A DNA stretch of 64,000 nt, from NCBI RefSeq assembly GCF_007829835.1, contig NZ_VIWP01000001.1:744001-808000 (forward strand), written 5' to 3'. This document shows, piece by piece, positions 8,736-16,854 of this stretch. Numbering within the stretch: the stretch's first letter is position 1; each line of letters begins with the position of its first letter. Below the pieces are notes generated by a model. That model saw nothing but the letters and a program-made list of their open reading frames with translations. It was not told the DNA's origin and did not search any database. Source of the stretch: Neorhizobium alkalisoli. Its GTDB lineage: Bacteria; Pseudomonadota; Alphaproteobacteria; Rhizobiales; Rhizobiaceae. A program made the translations under genes and the position numbers.

Positions 8736-9779
8736 ATGCAGACGACAGCTCTTCACACGGCACATGGATCCGAAGCGGCAGCGGAGGGCGGGCTCGTCGA
8801 TCCGTTCGGCCGGTCGGTCACCTATCTGCGCGTTTCCGTGACAGACCGCTGCGATTTCCGCTGCACCTATTGCATGGCCGAGAATATGTCCTTCCTTCCA
8901 AAGAAGGATCTGCTGACCCTCGATGAACTTGACCGACTCTGTACGGCCTTCATCTCGAGGGGCGTCCGCAAGCTGCGCCTGACGGGCGGCGAACCGCTGG
9001 TTCGCAAGAATATCATGCATCTGGTGCGTCAGCTTGGCCGCCATATCGGCTATGGTCTGGACGAACTGACCCTGACGACAAACGGCTCCCAGCTCGCACG
9101 ACACGCCGAGGAACTCGCCGATTGCGGCGTGCGCCGGATCAATGTCTCGCTCGACACGCTCGACCCGGAAAAGTTCCGCAGGATCACCCGGTGGGGTGAT
9201 TTCTCCCGGGTCATGGAAGGGCTGGATGCAGCCCAGAAGGCCGGCATTGCGATCAAGCTGAATGCCGTTGCCCTCAAGGACTTCAACGCCCCGGAAATGC
9301 CCGATCTCATCCGGTTCGCGCATGGTCGCGGCATGGATCTCACGGTTATTGAGACGATGCCGATGGGCGAGATCGAGGAGGATCGCACCGACCGATACCT
9401 TCCCCTGTCGAAGCTGCGCACGGACCTGGAGCAGCAATTCACCTTCCAGGATCTGGCCTATCGGACCGGAGGGCCTGCCCGCTATGTGAAGGTTGCGGAG
9501 ACGGGCGGCCGTCTGGGCTTCATCACGCCCATGACCCATAATTTCTGTGAAAGCTGCAATCGCGTCCGGCTCACCTGCACGGGAACGCTCTATATGTGCC
9601 TCGGCCAGAACGACGCCGCCGATCTGCGGTCGGTGCTGCGTACGAGTGAGAGCGACGCGAACCTGCATGCCGCGATAGACGATGCGATTTCGCGAAAACC
9701 CAAAGGGCACGACTTCATCATCGACCGCTCGAACAACCGCCCAAGTGTCGGCCGCCATATGAGCGTGACCGGTGGCTGA
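8736..9779 (+). CDS. moaA: GTP 3',8-cyclase MoaA (molybdenum cofactor biosynthesis)
   Basis: The 347-residue radical-SAM enzyme converts GTP to (8S)-3',8-cyclo-7,8-dihydroguanosine 5'-triphosphate, the first step of molybdopterin synthesis. The SAM [4Fe-4S] motif is Cys39-X3-Cys43-X2-Cys46 ([15 protein letters not shown]). The second cluster lies in [15 protein letters not shown]. The chain ends in Gly-Gly, which is essential for MoaA activity. The start at 8736 follows GGAAGGAA. The gene stands alone without moaB/C/D/E, so it is probably a second, specially regulated copy serving an induced molybdoenzyme such as formate dehydrogenase (inference). Confidence 0.93.
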   Translation: MQTTALHTAHGSEAAAEGGLVDPFGRSVTYLRVSVTDRCDFRCTYCMAENMSFLPKKDLLTLDELDRLCTAFISRGVRKLRLTGGEPLVRKNIMHLVRQLGRHIGYGLDELTLTTNGSQLARHAEELADCGVRRINVSLDTLDPEKFRRITRWGDFSRVMEGLDAAQKAGIAIKLNAVALKDFNAPEMPDLIRFAHGRGMDLTVIETMPMGEIEEDRTDRYLPLSKLRTDLEQQFTFQDLAYRTGGPARYVKVAETGGRLGFITPMTHNFCESCNRVRLTCTGTLYMCLGQNDAADLRSVLRTSESDANLHAAIDDAISRKPKGHDFIIDRSNNRPSVGRHMSVTGG

Positions 9780-9781
9780 GG

Positions 9782-9794
9782 CGGATAGTATCCG
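9782..9794. repeat. 13-bp perfect palindrome downstream of moaA
   Basis: CGGATAGTATCCG (6-bp arms around one base) lies 2 bases past the moaA stop. A second small hairpin, CGGCC-ACC-GGCCG with TTTA after it, is near 9918-9934. Together they may end the moaA transcript and the convergent receiver gene. No strong T-run is present. Confidence 0.35.
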
Positions 9795-9930
9795 ACGCGT
9801 TCCGAGACCGTCCTGATGCAAAAGCACCCGGCGCTCGTTTAAATCAACGCAATCAACTCTTCATGGGAATTCGTTCGGCGGATACCGCTTGCGGCAAATG
9901 ATCTGGCCGGATTAGACGGCCACCGGCCGT

Positions 9931-10311
9931 TTATGCCGGCTTGGGCAGAGCAAGGGCCGTGTCGATGAACTCGATCAGCTTCGTCAGGTCGACGGGTTTC
10001 CCGAGGAAAGCCAGTGCGCCGCCATCAAGCGCCGCGGTGCGCGTACGCTCGTCGTGATAGGACGTCATGAAGATCATCGGCGGGCGATCGCCTTCCTGGT
10101 TAAGGCGGCTCTGCAGCTCGATGCCGCTCAGGCCCGGCATTTTGACGTCGACGACCATGCAGTCTACGGACGCGCGCGGCTTGAACGCCAGAAACGCCTC
10201 GGCAGACTCGAAAAGCTTGCTCTCGTAACCCAGGGACTTGACCAGGTCATCGAGCGCTTCGCGGATAGCCAGGTCATCATCGACAATGGCGATTAGGGAC
10301 GTTTGGGACAC
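9931..10311 (-). CDS. Stand-alone receiver-domain response regulator
   Basis: The 126-residue product is a single CheY/FixJ-type receiver domain with no output domain. The acidic pair is in IAIVDDD, the phospho-acceptor Asp is in CMVVDVKMPG, the switch Thr is in MIFMTSY, and the Lys is in AFLGKPVD. It lies last in the histidine kinase-FixJ-receiver run (32 bases after the regulator stop). It could be a phosphate sink or modulator of the kinase, or signal to another partner. The family is certain; the role is inferred. Confidence 0.9.
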   Translation of the reverse strand: MSQTSLIAIVDDDLAIREALDDLVKSLGYESKLFESAEAFLAFKPRASVDCMVVDVKMPGLSGIELQSRLNQEGDRPPMIFMTSYHDERTRTAALDGGALAFLGKPVDLTKLIEFIDTALALPKPA

Positions 10312-10343
10312 TTATTACGACTTTCATAGTTTTCGCATCGGTC

Positions 10344-11021
10344 TCAAGCCACACGCACGAGTGTGGGCTTTGCTGACCGTACCAGATGTTCATTCGCCTG
10401 CTCGGTGGCCCGAACCAGTTCGGCCACCGACTTGACCTGCATCTTTCTCATGACGTTGCCGCGATGCAGTTTCACGGTGATTTCGCTGATCCCCAGCCGG
10501 AAGGCGATCTGCTTGTTCATCAGCCCCTCGACAACGGCCCCCATCACCTCGCGTTCCCGCACTGTCAAGGTTTCGAACCGGGTGGCGACGTCCTGATGCC
10601 GGCGCATTTCGCGGCGGCGGGTCGCGTCGCGCTCGACGGCGGCGAGGACCGCATCGAGAATGTCCTGATCGCGGAAAGGCTTGGCGAGAAAATCGACGGC
10701 ACCTGCCTTCATGGCACGCACGCTCATCGAAATATCTCCGTATCCGGTCATGAAAACGACCGGCAGGAGGCTTCCGGCGCGCTCAAGATGGGCCTGGAAG
10801 TCGAGTCCGTTGACGCCCGGCAAACGAACATCAAGCACGATGCAGCCCGCCCGGTTGAGATCCGCCATTCCCATGAACTCGTTGGGATTGGCAAAAGCCT
10901 CTGCCTCGATCTGCATCGAGCGGAAGAGATCGACGAGCGATTCCCGCATCGAAAGGTCATCATCGAGAATGTAGATGACGGGAGCGTCTGGGTTTCGCTT
11001 GCTGCTCTTCAATTCAAGCAT
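10344..11021 (-). CDS. FixJ/NarL-type response regulator (receiver + LuxR HTH)
   Basis: The 225-residue product has an N-terminal receiver (YILDDDLSMRE; phospho-Asp in CIVLDVRLPG; MTGYGD; DFLAKPF) and a C-terminal LuxR helix-turn-helix (LTVREREVMGAVVEGLMNKQIA, then LGISEITVKLHRGNVMRKM). This is the FixJ/TodT architecture of transcription activators. The ATG at 11021 has AGGAG upstream and overlaps the stop region of the kinase gene by 8 bases, so the two are translationally coupled. It is the obvious candidate to bind the repeated ATAC-N4-GTAT boxes in 8.6-23.6 kb; FixJ-class HTH proteins bind palindromes as dimers. Confidence 0.93.
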   Translation of the reverse strand: MLELKSSKRNPDAPVIYILDDDLSMRESLVDLFRSMQIEAEAFANPNEFMGMADLNRAGCIVLDVRLPGVNGLDFQAHLERAGSLLPVVFMTGYGDISMSVRAMKAGAVDFLAKPFRDQDILDAVLAAVERDATRRREMRRHQDVATRFETLTVREREVMGAVVEGLMNKQIAFRLGISEITVKLHRGNVMRKMQVKSVAELVRATEQANEHLVRSAKPTLVRVA

Positions 11022-12597
11022 TGGCCGTCTCCTTCGGTAATCTGATTTCAAAAATTGCGCCGCCATCGGGGTGGTTGCGCCCGTCAAGCGAGCCCCCAAT
11101 GGCCTCAATGGTACTTCTGCAAATAGAAAGACCGATCCCCATGCCGTTTTCCTTGGTCGTGAAGAAAGGTTTGAATAGGTTCTGCTGGGCCTCAGCACCC
11201 AATCCGTCACCGGTGTCGCGCACGGTGATCGAGACATGATCCGCGTCTGCCGGAGCATCCAGCGTGATCGTCACCAGTTTTCGCAGCGCTTCCGATGCGG
11301 TCATCGCCTGGGCGGCGTTGGAAATAAGGTTGATCAGGACCTGCTGCATCTCGACCCGAACGCCGGAAACAGCCGGAATTTTAGTCTTGAAGATGACGTC
11401 CACTTCCGCACGCTCACGCTGAAGATCGTGGTCCATCAGGGTCAGCGTATCATCCACCAGCACGCCGAGGTCGATGGTTTCATTCTCCTTCGGCGCGGCG
11501 AGCATCACGGCGCGGGTATTCTTGAAAATATCGCTGGCGCGGTTGCTGTCCCGCAGGATCCGCTCCGCCGACCGCTTGGCCGCCTCGATATCGGGTGGAT
11601 TCCGATCAAGCCAGCGAACAAGCGTCTGCGAATTGACCGCGATCGCCCCAAGCGGCTGGTTGAGTTCATGCGCCAGAGACGCAGACAGGGCGCCGACGGT
11701 CGCAGCCTTTGAAGCGCGGCTCAGCTCCGCCTGTGCATCGGCCAGCGCCTTGCGCGCCTCTTCGCGCTGGGTGACATCGACCATGCTGACGATGACGCGG
11801 TTGAAGGCGGAAGGATCCTTCGGAAAGCTGATGCCAAGCAGGACGAGCCTCGGCTCGCCATTCTCGTTGAAGACTTCGGCATTGTCTTCGAAATAGGTGG
11901 CGCCATCCATGATCGCCTGCAGCAGCGCCGAGAACGCGTCGCTGTCCTTCGGAATGATACGATGCATGATGCCGCCCGGAATGTCGGCCGCGAACGAGCC
12001 GAGAAGCTCGACAGCCGCCGCATTGGCATCAACGATCGCGATCTTGTCGACACATTCGGCGAGGAAATCGGGATTGGCCTGTGCATAGGCTTTGGCGTCC
12101 TTCACACCACGCGCTTTCAGGCCGACGAGGAAATCGCGCAGCCTCGAATAGTCGCGTTCCCACAGGGCAACACGAGTGCGATCGAAGATCGCGCGGTAAC
12201 GCGCCTCGCTTTCGCGCAGGGCAGCGTTTGTCTGAAGCAGCTCGGCCCTGGCCTGTTCGGTGCGCAGGAGCAGTGCCGCCGTCACGGCAAGTGCCGCCAG
12301 CGCCACACAGAGGCGCAGAAAGGTCGGAAAGTCCGGATCCGGCGTATGCGTCAGGAAGAACGAGATCAGCGTGCAGACGATGAACAGAGCGGTGAGCGCG
12401 ATCAGTCCGAGCCGGCTGGCGGCTTCGGCGGCCAGTAGAAGAGCGATCGCATAGAGTACCGCGATCGCGCCCTCGATATCCGTGAACGTATCCACGGCAA
12501 AAACGGCGGCAGCCACGATAAGAGCCGCGCCACCGAAGATGATATCGTGGCGACCTGCCTCTTGCCTTGCCAATCTGAACTGCAGCATCTGTGCCAT
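11014..12597 (-). CDS. Membrane-bound PAS sensor histidine kinase
   Basis: The product is about 527 residues. Residues 15-110 form about four transmembrane helices. A PAS-like sensor region follows (ALRESEARYRAIFDRTRVALW, with IVDANAAAVELLG). The dimerisation/phosphotransfer helix is ASLAHELNQPLGAIAVN (phospho-His in AHELNQP, FixL-like HWE-negative type), then the ATPase with VLINLISNAAQAM (N box), DTGDGL, FKPFFTTKENGMGIGLSI. I chose ATG 12597; the frame opens at a TTG four codons earlier. A box at 12651-12670 lies 54 bases upstream, suggesting autoregulation. The signal is unknown. Confidence 0.92.
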   Translation of the reverse strand: MAQMLQFRLARQEAGRHDIIFGGAALIVAAAVFAVDTFTDIEGAIAVLYAIALLLAAEAASRLGLIALTALFIVCTLISFFLTHTPDPDFPTFLRLCVALAALAVTAALLLRTEQARAELLQTNAALRESEARYRAIFDRTRVALWERDYSRLRDFLVGLKARGVKDAKAYAQANPDFLAECVDKIAIVDANAAAVELLGSFAADIPGGIMHRIIPKDSDAFSALLQAIMDGATYFEDNAEVFNENGEPRLVLLGISFPKDPSAFNRVIVSMVDVTQREEARKALADAQAELSRASKAATVGALSASLAHELNQPLGAIAVNSQTLVRWLDRNPPDIEAAKRSAERILRDSNRASDIFKNTRAVMLAAPKENETIDLGVLVDDTLTLMDHDLQRERAEVDVIFKTKIPAVSGVRVEMQQVLINLISNAAQAMTASEALRKLVTITLDAPADADHVSITVRDTGDGLGAEAQQNLFKPFFTTKENGMGIGLSICRSTIEAIGGSLDGRNHPDGGAIFEIRLPKETANA

Positions 12598-12650
12598 GAA
12601 TGGTTCCAAATCTTTGAGATCGAGGATACCGGTTCATGGCACCCGCCGGA

Positions 12651-12670
12651 CCTATACAATGGTCTAGTTG
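12651..12670 (+). promoter_or_regulatory. ATAC-N4-GTAT-type box upstream of the histidine kinase
   Basis: CCTATACAATGGTCTAGTTG keeps the CCTATAC half and the AGTTG tail of the shared box; the right half is GTCT instead of GTAT. It lies 54 bases before the kinase start. The kinase reads leftward, so the near-palindrome is used from the opposite face. Autoregulation is inferred. Confidence 0.5.
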
Positions 12671-12720
12671 ATCGGCTTGCGACACCGCCAGATCCCTGCT
12701 TTTCCATGACAAATATCCAG

Positions 12721-12761
12721 AAAAAAGAGGCCGCCTTCCCGGCGGTGGAAGGCGGCCTTTT
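12721..12761 (-). terminator. Strong intrinsic terminator
   Basis: GGCCGCCTTCC (12729-12739) and GGAAGGCGGCC (12747-12757) pair over 11 bp with a 7-base loop. Read leftward it is followed by TC and six T (12726-12721). Read rightward only four T follow (12758-12761). It lies upstream of the kinase promoter box, so it most likely ends the putative small RNA. Confidence 0.85.
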
Positions 12762-12870
12762 GCGGATCGCGGTGGTCCGCAGTTGGTCCGAGGGGAGGGG
12801 TTGCTCGGACCTGCAGCGCCTGGCGCTACTGACCTCGTCGAGGGGCGGGCGATCGAGGTAACGAGATGAA
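12721..12870 (-). ncRNA. Putative small regulatory RNA with C-rich loop (5' end approximate)
   Basis: This leftward unit has no open frame. It is bounded by a shared box at 12896-12915 and by a textbook intrinsic terminator at 12721-12757. Internally GGTCCGAG/CTCGGACC (12804-12811 and 12785-12792) forms a perfect 8-bp hairpin whose loop in the leftward RNA reads CAACCCCTCCC, able to pair with GGAGGG-type ribosome binding sites. Rhizobial sRNAs of the αr15 and CcsR type expose comparable CU-rich anti-Shine-Dalgarno loops; this one is similar in principle, not shown to be homologous. The flanking genes have their own promoter (kinase) or terminator (13020 gene), so the terminator needs an owner. 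Confidence 0.45.
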
Positions 12871-12895
12871 GACTACCGCCGCAGCGGGCGCGGCG

Positions 12896-12915
12896 TAACT
12901 ATACTTAGGTGTTGT
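12896..12915 (-). promoter_or_regulatory. ATAC-N4-GTAT-type box upstream of the putative small RNA
   Basis: On the minus strand this reads ACAACACCTAAGTATAGTTA, matching the CACCTAAGTAT and AGTT core of the copies at 21206 and 23600. It points toward the 12870-12721 interval, where there is a terminator but no protein gene. Confidence 0.5.
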
Positions 12916-12949
12916 CAGGTATATACGTTTGCATGCAAGCAATCATGGC

Positions 12950-12987
12950 GGGAAACAAAAGGCCCTGCGATGCGATCGCGGGGCCTT
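12950..12987 (-). terminator. Intrinsic terminator of the 13020-13343 gene
   Basis: AAGGCCCTGCGAT and ATCGCGGGGCCTT (12959-12987) pair over 13 bp with one G-U pair and a 3-base loop. Read leftward the stem is followed by TTTTGTTT. It sits 33 bases past the stop of the leftward gene. Confidence 0.8.
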
Positions 12988-13019
12988 GTCCATCCATCCG
13001 ATGCGGGTTGGTACCCATT

Positions 13020-13343
13020 TCAGGCTGCAAGACTTTGTTCGATCCGGCCAACCGAGGCTGCCATCCTTTCAATCAAGGCAGGCCCGTAGCTTGCCGCAGC
13101 GATCTCGGCGGCCGACAGGCGAAACGAGTCGGAAAGCTCTGCCAGCATCGTTTGCAGGTCCTTCCGGTCGCGCCGTCTCGCGGCAGTGGACATTTCCCCG
13201 AGCCTGATGGAAAGACCCATGATGACGTCGTGGCGCGCTTCGGCCGTGATCGACATCAGGTGCTTTCTGGTTTGCAGTCCAAGGGCCGTAAGGCCGGCCT
13301 GCTGCCCAGCCTCGACGAAATCGCCGGCCATCTCTTCATACAT
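13020..13343 (-). CDS. Small helical protein of unknown function
   Basis: The 107-residue product is predicted cytoplasmic and almost entirely helical, rich in Ala, Met, Glu and Arg, with no cysteine and no signal peptide. I recognise no domain. The ATG at 13343 has GAGAGG 7 bases upstream; the frame runs further upstream without support. It has its own terminator (12950-12987). Its promoter region, shared with the divergent cupin operon, contains the palindrome CATACGTATG at 13426-13435, an ATAC/GTAT pair without the four-base spacer seen elsewhere. Confidence 0.65.
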   Translation of the reverse strand: MYEEMAGDFVEAGQQAGLTALGLQTRKHLMSITAEARHDVIMGLSIRLGEMSTAARRRDRKDLQTMLAELSDSFRLSAAEIAAASYGPALIERMAASVGRIEQSLAA

Positions 13344-13530
13344 CGTTCGACCTCTCTCCTGCCCGGCAGGCGGGCGTGATCCGTGAATTGTCGAAAGCCT
13401 AGCCTCCATTCCGTGGTCGCTGAATCATACGTATGTTTAGGGCGCCAGGCGGATCGTATCGGAGCCTCGCCGCGAGGCCTGCCGCTCTATGGGACATGTG
13501 CCGGTATCGTTAAGCGAAGGTCTGGCCCGA

Positions 13531-13550
13531 CCTATACCTAAGCTTGATAT
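13531..13550 (+). promoter_or_regulatory. ATAC-N4-GTAT-type box upstream of the cupin-mqo operon
   Basis: CCTATACCTAAGCTTGATAT matches the first 12 bases of the shared box exactly (CCTATACCTAAG) and diverges in the right half. It lies about 93 bases before the cupin start codon in the divergent promoter region. Confidence 0.45.
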
Positions 13551-13642
13551 CGCCGCTGATTGTTGGCGCCTTAGGCTGAACCTCACGACAAGCCGGCCAG
13601 GCCTCCTCTTGCTGGAGCCTGCCGAACAGTGAGGTGAAAGAC

Positions 13643-14059
13643 ATGTTTCGATGCGTGCGGATCTGGACCGACAGCGAGGGCAATTCCGAGTTTGAAGAGG
13701 GGCTTATCGATCTTCCGAAGGGAGATCGGGGCGACACGCTGAGCGCTGTTTTCGACACCGCCTCGATCTCGTTTCGCGAGACCGCACCCGGCGGTGAATA
13801 TGCCTGGCACCCGGCCCCGATCCGGCAGTTCGTTCTGACCTTGAGTGGCACGCTCGAGTTCGAAACCAAGCTTGGAAAGCGTTTCACCATCCGTCCCGGC
13901 GATATCCTTCTTGCCGAAGACACGACGGGCGGCGGGCATCGCTGGAGGCTGCTGGGCGACGCCCCCTGGCGGCGTGCCTACGTGATCCTCGCCAGCGGTT
14001 CCGCCGCGGGCTTCGTCGCATCAACCTCGCTCCAGTCGAAGGATGAAGCACATGGCTGA
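13643..14059 (+). CDS. Single-domain cupin protein
   Basis: The 138-residue product is one cupin barrel. Motif 1 is degenerate ([25 protein letters not shown]) and motif 2 is [25 protein letters not shown]; the single His of each suggests metal binding with an incomplete ligand set. Such small cupins are often of unknown function or bind small acids. ATG 13643 follows GAGGTGAAAGAC. The gene overlaps the next by 8 bases, so its product is probably made in step with malate:quinone oxidoreductase. Confidence 0.8.
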   Translation: MFRCVRIWTDSEGNSEFEEGLIDLPKGDRGDTLSAVFDTASISFRETAPGGEYAWHPAPIRQFVLTLSGTLEFETKLGKRFTIRPGDILLAEDTTGGGHRWRLLGDAPWRRAYVILASGSAAGFVASTSLQSKDEAHG

Positions 14060-15545
14060 CGTGAACGAGAAAGCCGATATCGTCCTCATCGGCGCCGGCA
14101 TCATGAGCGCAACGGTCGCGACCATGCTGAAGGAGCTGGAACCCAGCCTGTCCGTGGTCGTGTTCGAAACGCTCGGCGATTGCGCGCTCGAAAGCTCGCA
14201 TGGATGGAACAATGCCGGGACCGGCCATGCGGCCAATTGCGAGCTGAATTACACGCCCCAGCGCGCCGACGGCACTGTCGACATCCACAAGGCGCTGGAG
14301 GTCAATGTCGAGTTCGATCTCTCGCGCCAGCTGTGGTCGCATCTCGTCCGCAAGGACGCGATCAAGGATCCCGGCGCCTTCCTGCATGCCTGCCCGCATA
14401 TGAGCTTCGTGACCGGAGATGCCAATGTCGCGTTTCTGCGCAAGCGCTTCGAGGCCATGACAAAGAGCCATTGCTATCACGGCATGGAATTTTCGGATGT
14501 CTCGTCCAGGATCGAGGAATGGGCTCCGCTCGTCATGGAAGGTCGCGCCGGTGATGAGCCCGTTGCCGCCACACGGATCGTCTCGGGTGCGGATGTCGAT
14601 TATGGCGCCCTCACCCATCTGCTGATGTCGCAACTTTCGGCGCAAAGCGGTTTCTCCGTCTTCTACAGGCATAGGGTCAGCGACCTCACCCGCACGGAGA
14701 ACGGCAAATGGCGCGTCGAGGTCGAAGATGCCGAAACCGGCTATATCTCTTCCACCATCGCCAGCTTCGTTTTCATCGGTGCCGGCGGCGCATCAATCGA
14801 GCTCCTGCAGAAATCCGGCATTCCCGAAGGCCACGGTTATGGCGGTTTTCCGGTCAGCGGCATCTGGCTTCGGTGTGACGAGGCTGCAGTCGCCAGCCGT
14901 CACCATGCCAAGGTTTATGGCAAGGCGGCGCATGGCTCCCCGCCCATGTCCGTGCCTCACCTCGACACACGCATCATCGGCGGCAGGCGTTCGGTCCTGT
15001 TTGGCCCCTATGCCGGCTTTTCGACCAAGTTCCTCAAGGAAGGATCCTATCTCGATCTCTTCGGTTCGATCCGTCCCTCCAACATCCTGCCGATGCTGGA
15101 CGTGGCCTTCCACAGCCTGCAGCTTGAGGAATATCTTGTCGGGCAAGTGGTCGAAACCGACCGCGCCAAATTCGAAACCCTGCAACACTTCTTCCCGATG
15201 GCACGGCGTGAAGACTGGACGGAGGCGGTTGCCGGTCAGCGCGTGCAGATCATCAAGCCGAAGGGACATGTGGGTGGCGAGCTGGAATTCGGCACGGAAC
15301 TGATCGCGGCTGCCGACAATTCCCTTGTCGCACTCCTCGGCGCCTCCCCCGGCGCTTCGACCGCGGCCTTTATTGCGATCGAAGTTCTGGAAAAGTGCTT
15401 TGCCGACAGGCTGACGGAAGACGGCTGGCTGCCTCGCCTGCGCGAGGTCATCCCGACCTATGGCATCGACCTCAAGACCGATGCCGATGCCTGCCACAGG
15501 ATCAGGTCCGAAACCGCTTCCGTGCTCGGCCTGGAATTTGTGTGA
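14052..15545 (+). CDS. mqo: Malate:quinone oxidoreductase
   Basis: The 497-residue FAD enzyme oxidises malate to oxaloacetate at the inner face of the membrane and passes electrons to quinone. It shows the N-terminal nucleotide-binding [17 protein letters not shown], the Mqo signature [41 protein letters not shown] and [12 protein letters not shown], and the C-terminal [12 protein letters not shown]. Length matches the family. ATG 14052 has AAGGA 8 bases upstream; ATG 14043 is too close to it. It sits in a cupin-mqo-thrE-fumC run with fumarase, so consecutive TCA steps (fumarate to malate to oxaloacetate) are encoded together. Confidence 0.95.
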   Translation: MADVNEKADIVLIGAGIMSATVATMLKELEPSLSVVVFETLGDCALESSHGWNNAGTGHAANCELNYTPQRADGTVDIHKALEVNVEFDLSRQLWSHLVRKDAIKDPGAFLHACPHMSFVTGDANVAFLRKRFEAMTKSHCYHGMEFSDVSSRIEEWAPLVMEGRAGDEPVAATRIVSGADVDYGALTHLLMSQLSAQSGFSVFYRHRVSDLTRTENGKWRVEVEDAETGYISSTIASFVFIGAGGASIELLQKSGIPEGHGYGGFPVSGIWLRCDEAAVASRHHAKVYGKAAHGSPPMSVPHLDTRIIGGRRSVLFGPYAGFSTKFLKEGSYLDLFGSIRPSNILPMLDVAFHSLQLEEYLVGQVVETDRAKFETLQHFFPMARREDWTEAVAGQRVQIIKPKGHVGGELEFGTELIAAADNSLVALLGASPGASTAAFIAIEVLEKCFADRLTEDGWLPRLREVIPTYGIDLKTDADACHRIRSETASVLGLEFV

Positions 15546-15551
15546 CCTGCC

Positions 15552-16850
15552 ATGATAAAGGTCGGTGACAGCCAAGCTCCACAACCTCGGGCTTCCATTC
15601 CTCCGGCACGCGCAGCCCATATTGCTGCGCGTATCGGCCGACTGCTCTACGTGAATGGCGCCGACACCCGCCATGTCGTCCACAATGTCACGGAAGTTGC
15701 CGGGCACCTTGGCCATGCGGCGCATGTACTGGTCACCCCGGAAGGTATTCTGGTCACGGTCGGCACCGAGGAGCAGTTCAGCACCAAGGTCGGCCATGAA
15801 GTCACGGCAACAGCCGTCAACATGGGAAAACTGCTGGAAATCCAGCGGATCGTCGATGATGCGCGGATCGGGAAAGATGGATTTGCTGCGATAGAGCAGC
15901 GGATCGATGCAGCCGAATCCGACGGTCACGACTATCCGGAATATGTCGTCATGCTCGGCGTGGCAGTCACCACCGGCTCATTGGCAATGCTGTTCGGGTC
16001 ACCCTGTTCTGTCGCGATCGTATCCTTCGTGACCGGCCTCGTCAGTGCATTTCTGCGGAAACATCTGCCGGCATTCCTGCCGAATGCATTCGCGGTTACT
16101 TTCGCTACCGCGATCATTAGCGGCCTCGTTGCGGTCTTTGTCCTGCGGCTGTGGCCGGGAGAATCGCCGATCCTTGCGCTGACGGCGGCCGGAATGATCC
16201 TCGTTCCCGGCGTGCCCCTGATCAACGGTATTCGCGAGATCGCCACAGGTCATGCGGGCAACGGCATTGCCCGGCTGGCGACAGGTATCTCGCTCGTGCT
16301 GGCGATCGGGTTTGCACTTTATACAGTCGGGTTCGCGACTGGTGCCGATCTGCCTGTGGACGTCGGTCCCGGCACTCTTCCCGTCATCGAAGACCTGCTG
16401 TTTTCCGCTCTCGCTGCAGCGGGTTTCGCCCTGCTGTTCGGCGTTCCACCAAGGGCGATCGGCTTCTGCCTTCTCGCGGGCATGGCCGGCCACGGTCTGC
16501 GCACCGGCCTTGAGGAACTGGGGCTGAGCCTGCCGATCGCATCCCTGATCGGTGCGGTCTCTGCGGCCCTCGTCGCAAGGCTGGCAGCCGCGGTCCATCG
16601 CGTGCCTGCCGTCGTCTTCGCCTTCCCGGGCGTCGTCGCGATGATCCCCGGCTCCTACGGATTTCGCGCAGGAATCGGCGGGCTGCAGCTGATGGCACAG
16701 GGAGCCACCGCCCCGCACGACCTGATCGCCAACACGTTGGCACTCGCCATTACCACCGCCGTGACCACGATCGCCATCGGCATCGGCCTGGCGTTGCCAC
16801 TCTCGGGTTATCCCGCAGACCCCTCTTCTTCATACGGACGAAAGGATTGA
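15552..16850 (+). CDS. Threonine/serine exporter family (ThrE-like) membrane protein
   Basis: The 432-residue product starts 7 bases after mqo. The N-terminal half has the ThrE_N motif region (IGRLLYVNGADTRHVVHNV, TPEGILVTV), followed by about ten transmembrane helices, with GMILVPGVPLINGIREI and FAFPGVVAMIPGSYGFRA marking the two fused membrane modules. ThrE-type proteins export threonine/serine by proton antiport. Placement between mqo and fumC is unusual and hints at export of a small acid or amino acid made when the pathway runs. The substrate here is not established. Confidence 0.85.
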   Translation: MIKVGDSQAPQPRASIPPARAAHIAARIGRLLYVNGADTRHVVHNVTEVAGHLGHAAHVLVTPEGILVTVGTEEQFSTKVGHEVTATAVNMGKLLEIQRIVDDARIGKDGFAAIEQRIDAAESDGHDYPEYVVMLGVAVTTGSLAMLFGSPCSVAIVSFVTGLVSAFLRKHLPAFLPNAFAVTFATAIISGLVAVFVLRLWPGESPILALTAAGMILVPGVPLINGIREIATGHAGNGIARLATGISLVLAIGFALYTVGFATGADLPVDVGPGTLPVIEDLLFSALAAAGFALLFGVPPRAIGFCLLAGMAGHGLRTGLEELGLSLPIASLIGAVSAALVARLAAAVHRVPAVVFAFPGVVAMIPGSYGFRAGIGGLQLMAQGATAPHDLIANTLALAITTAVTTIAIGIGLALPLSGYPADPSSSYGRKD

Positions 16851-16854
16851 GACC

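Noticed and set aside
8667-9827. A 386-codon open frame on the minus strand across moaA
   Set aside because: moaA on the plus strand has intact iron-sulfur motifs and a C-terminal Gly-Gly; the opposite frame has no recognisable domain.
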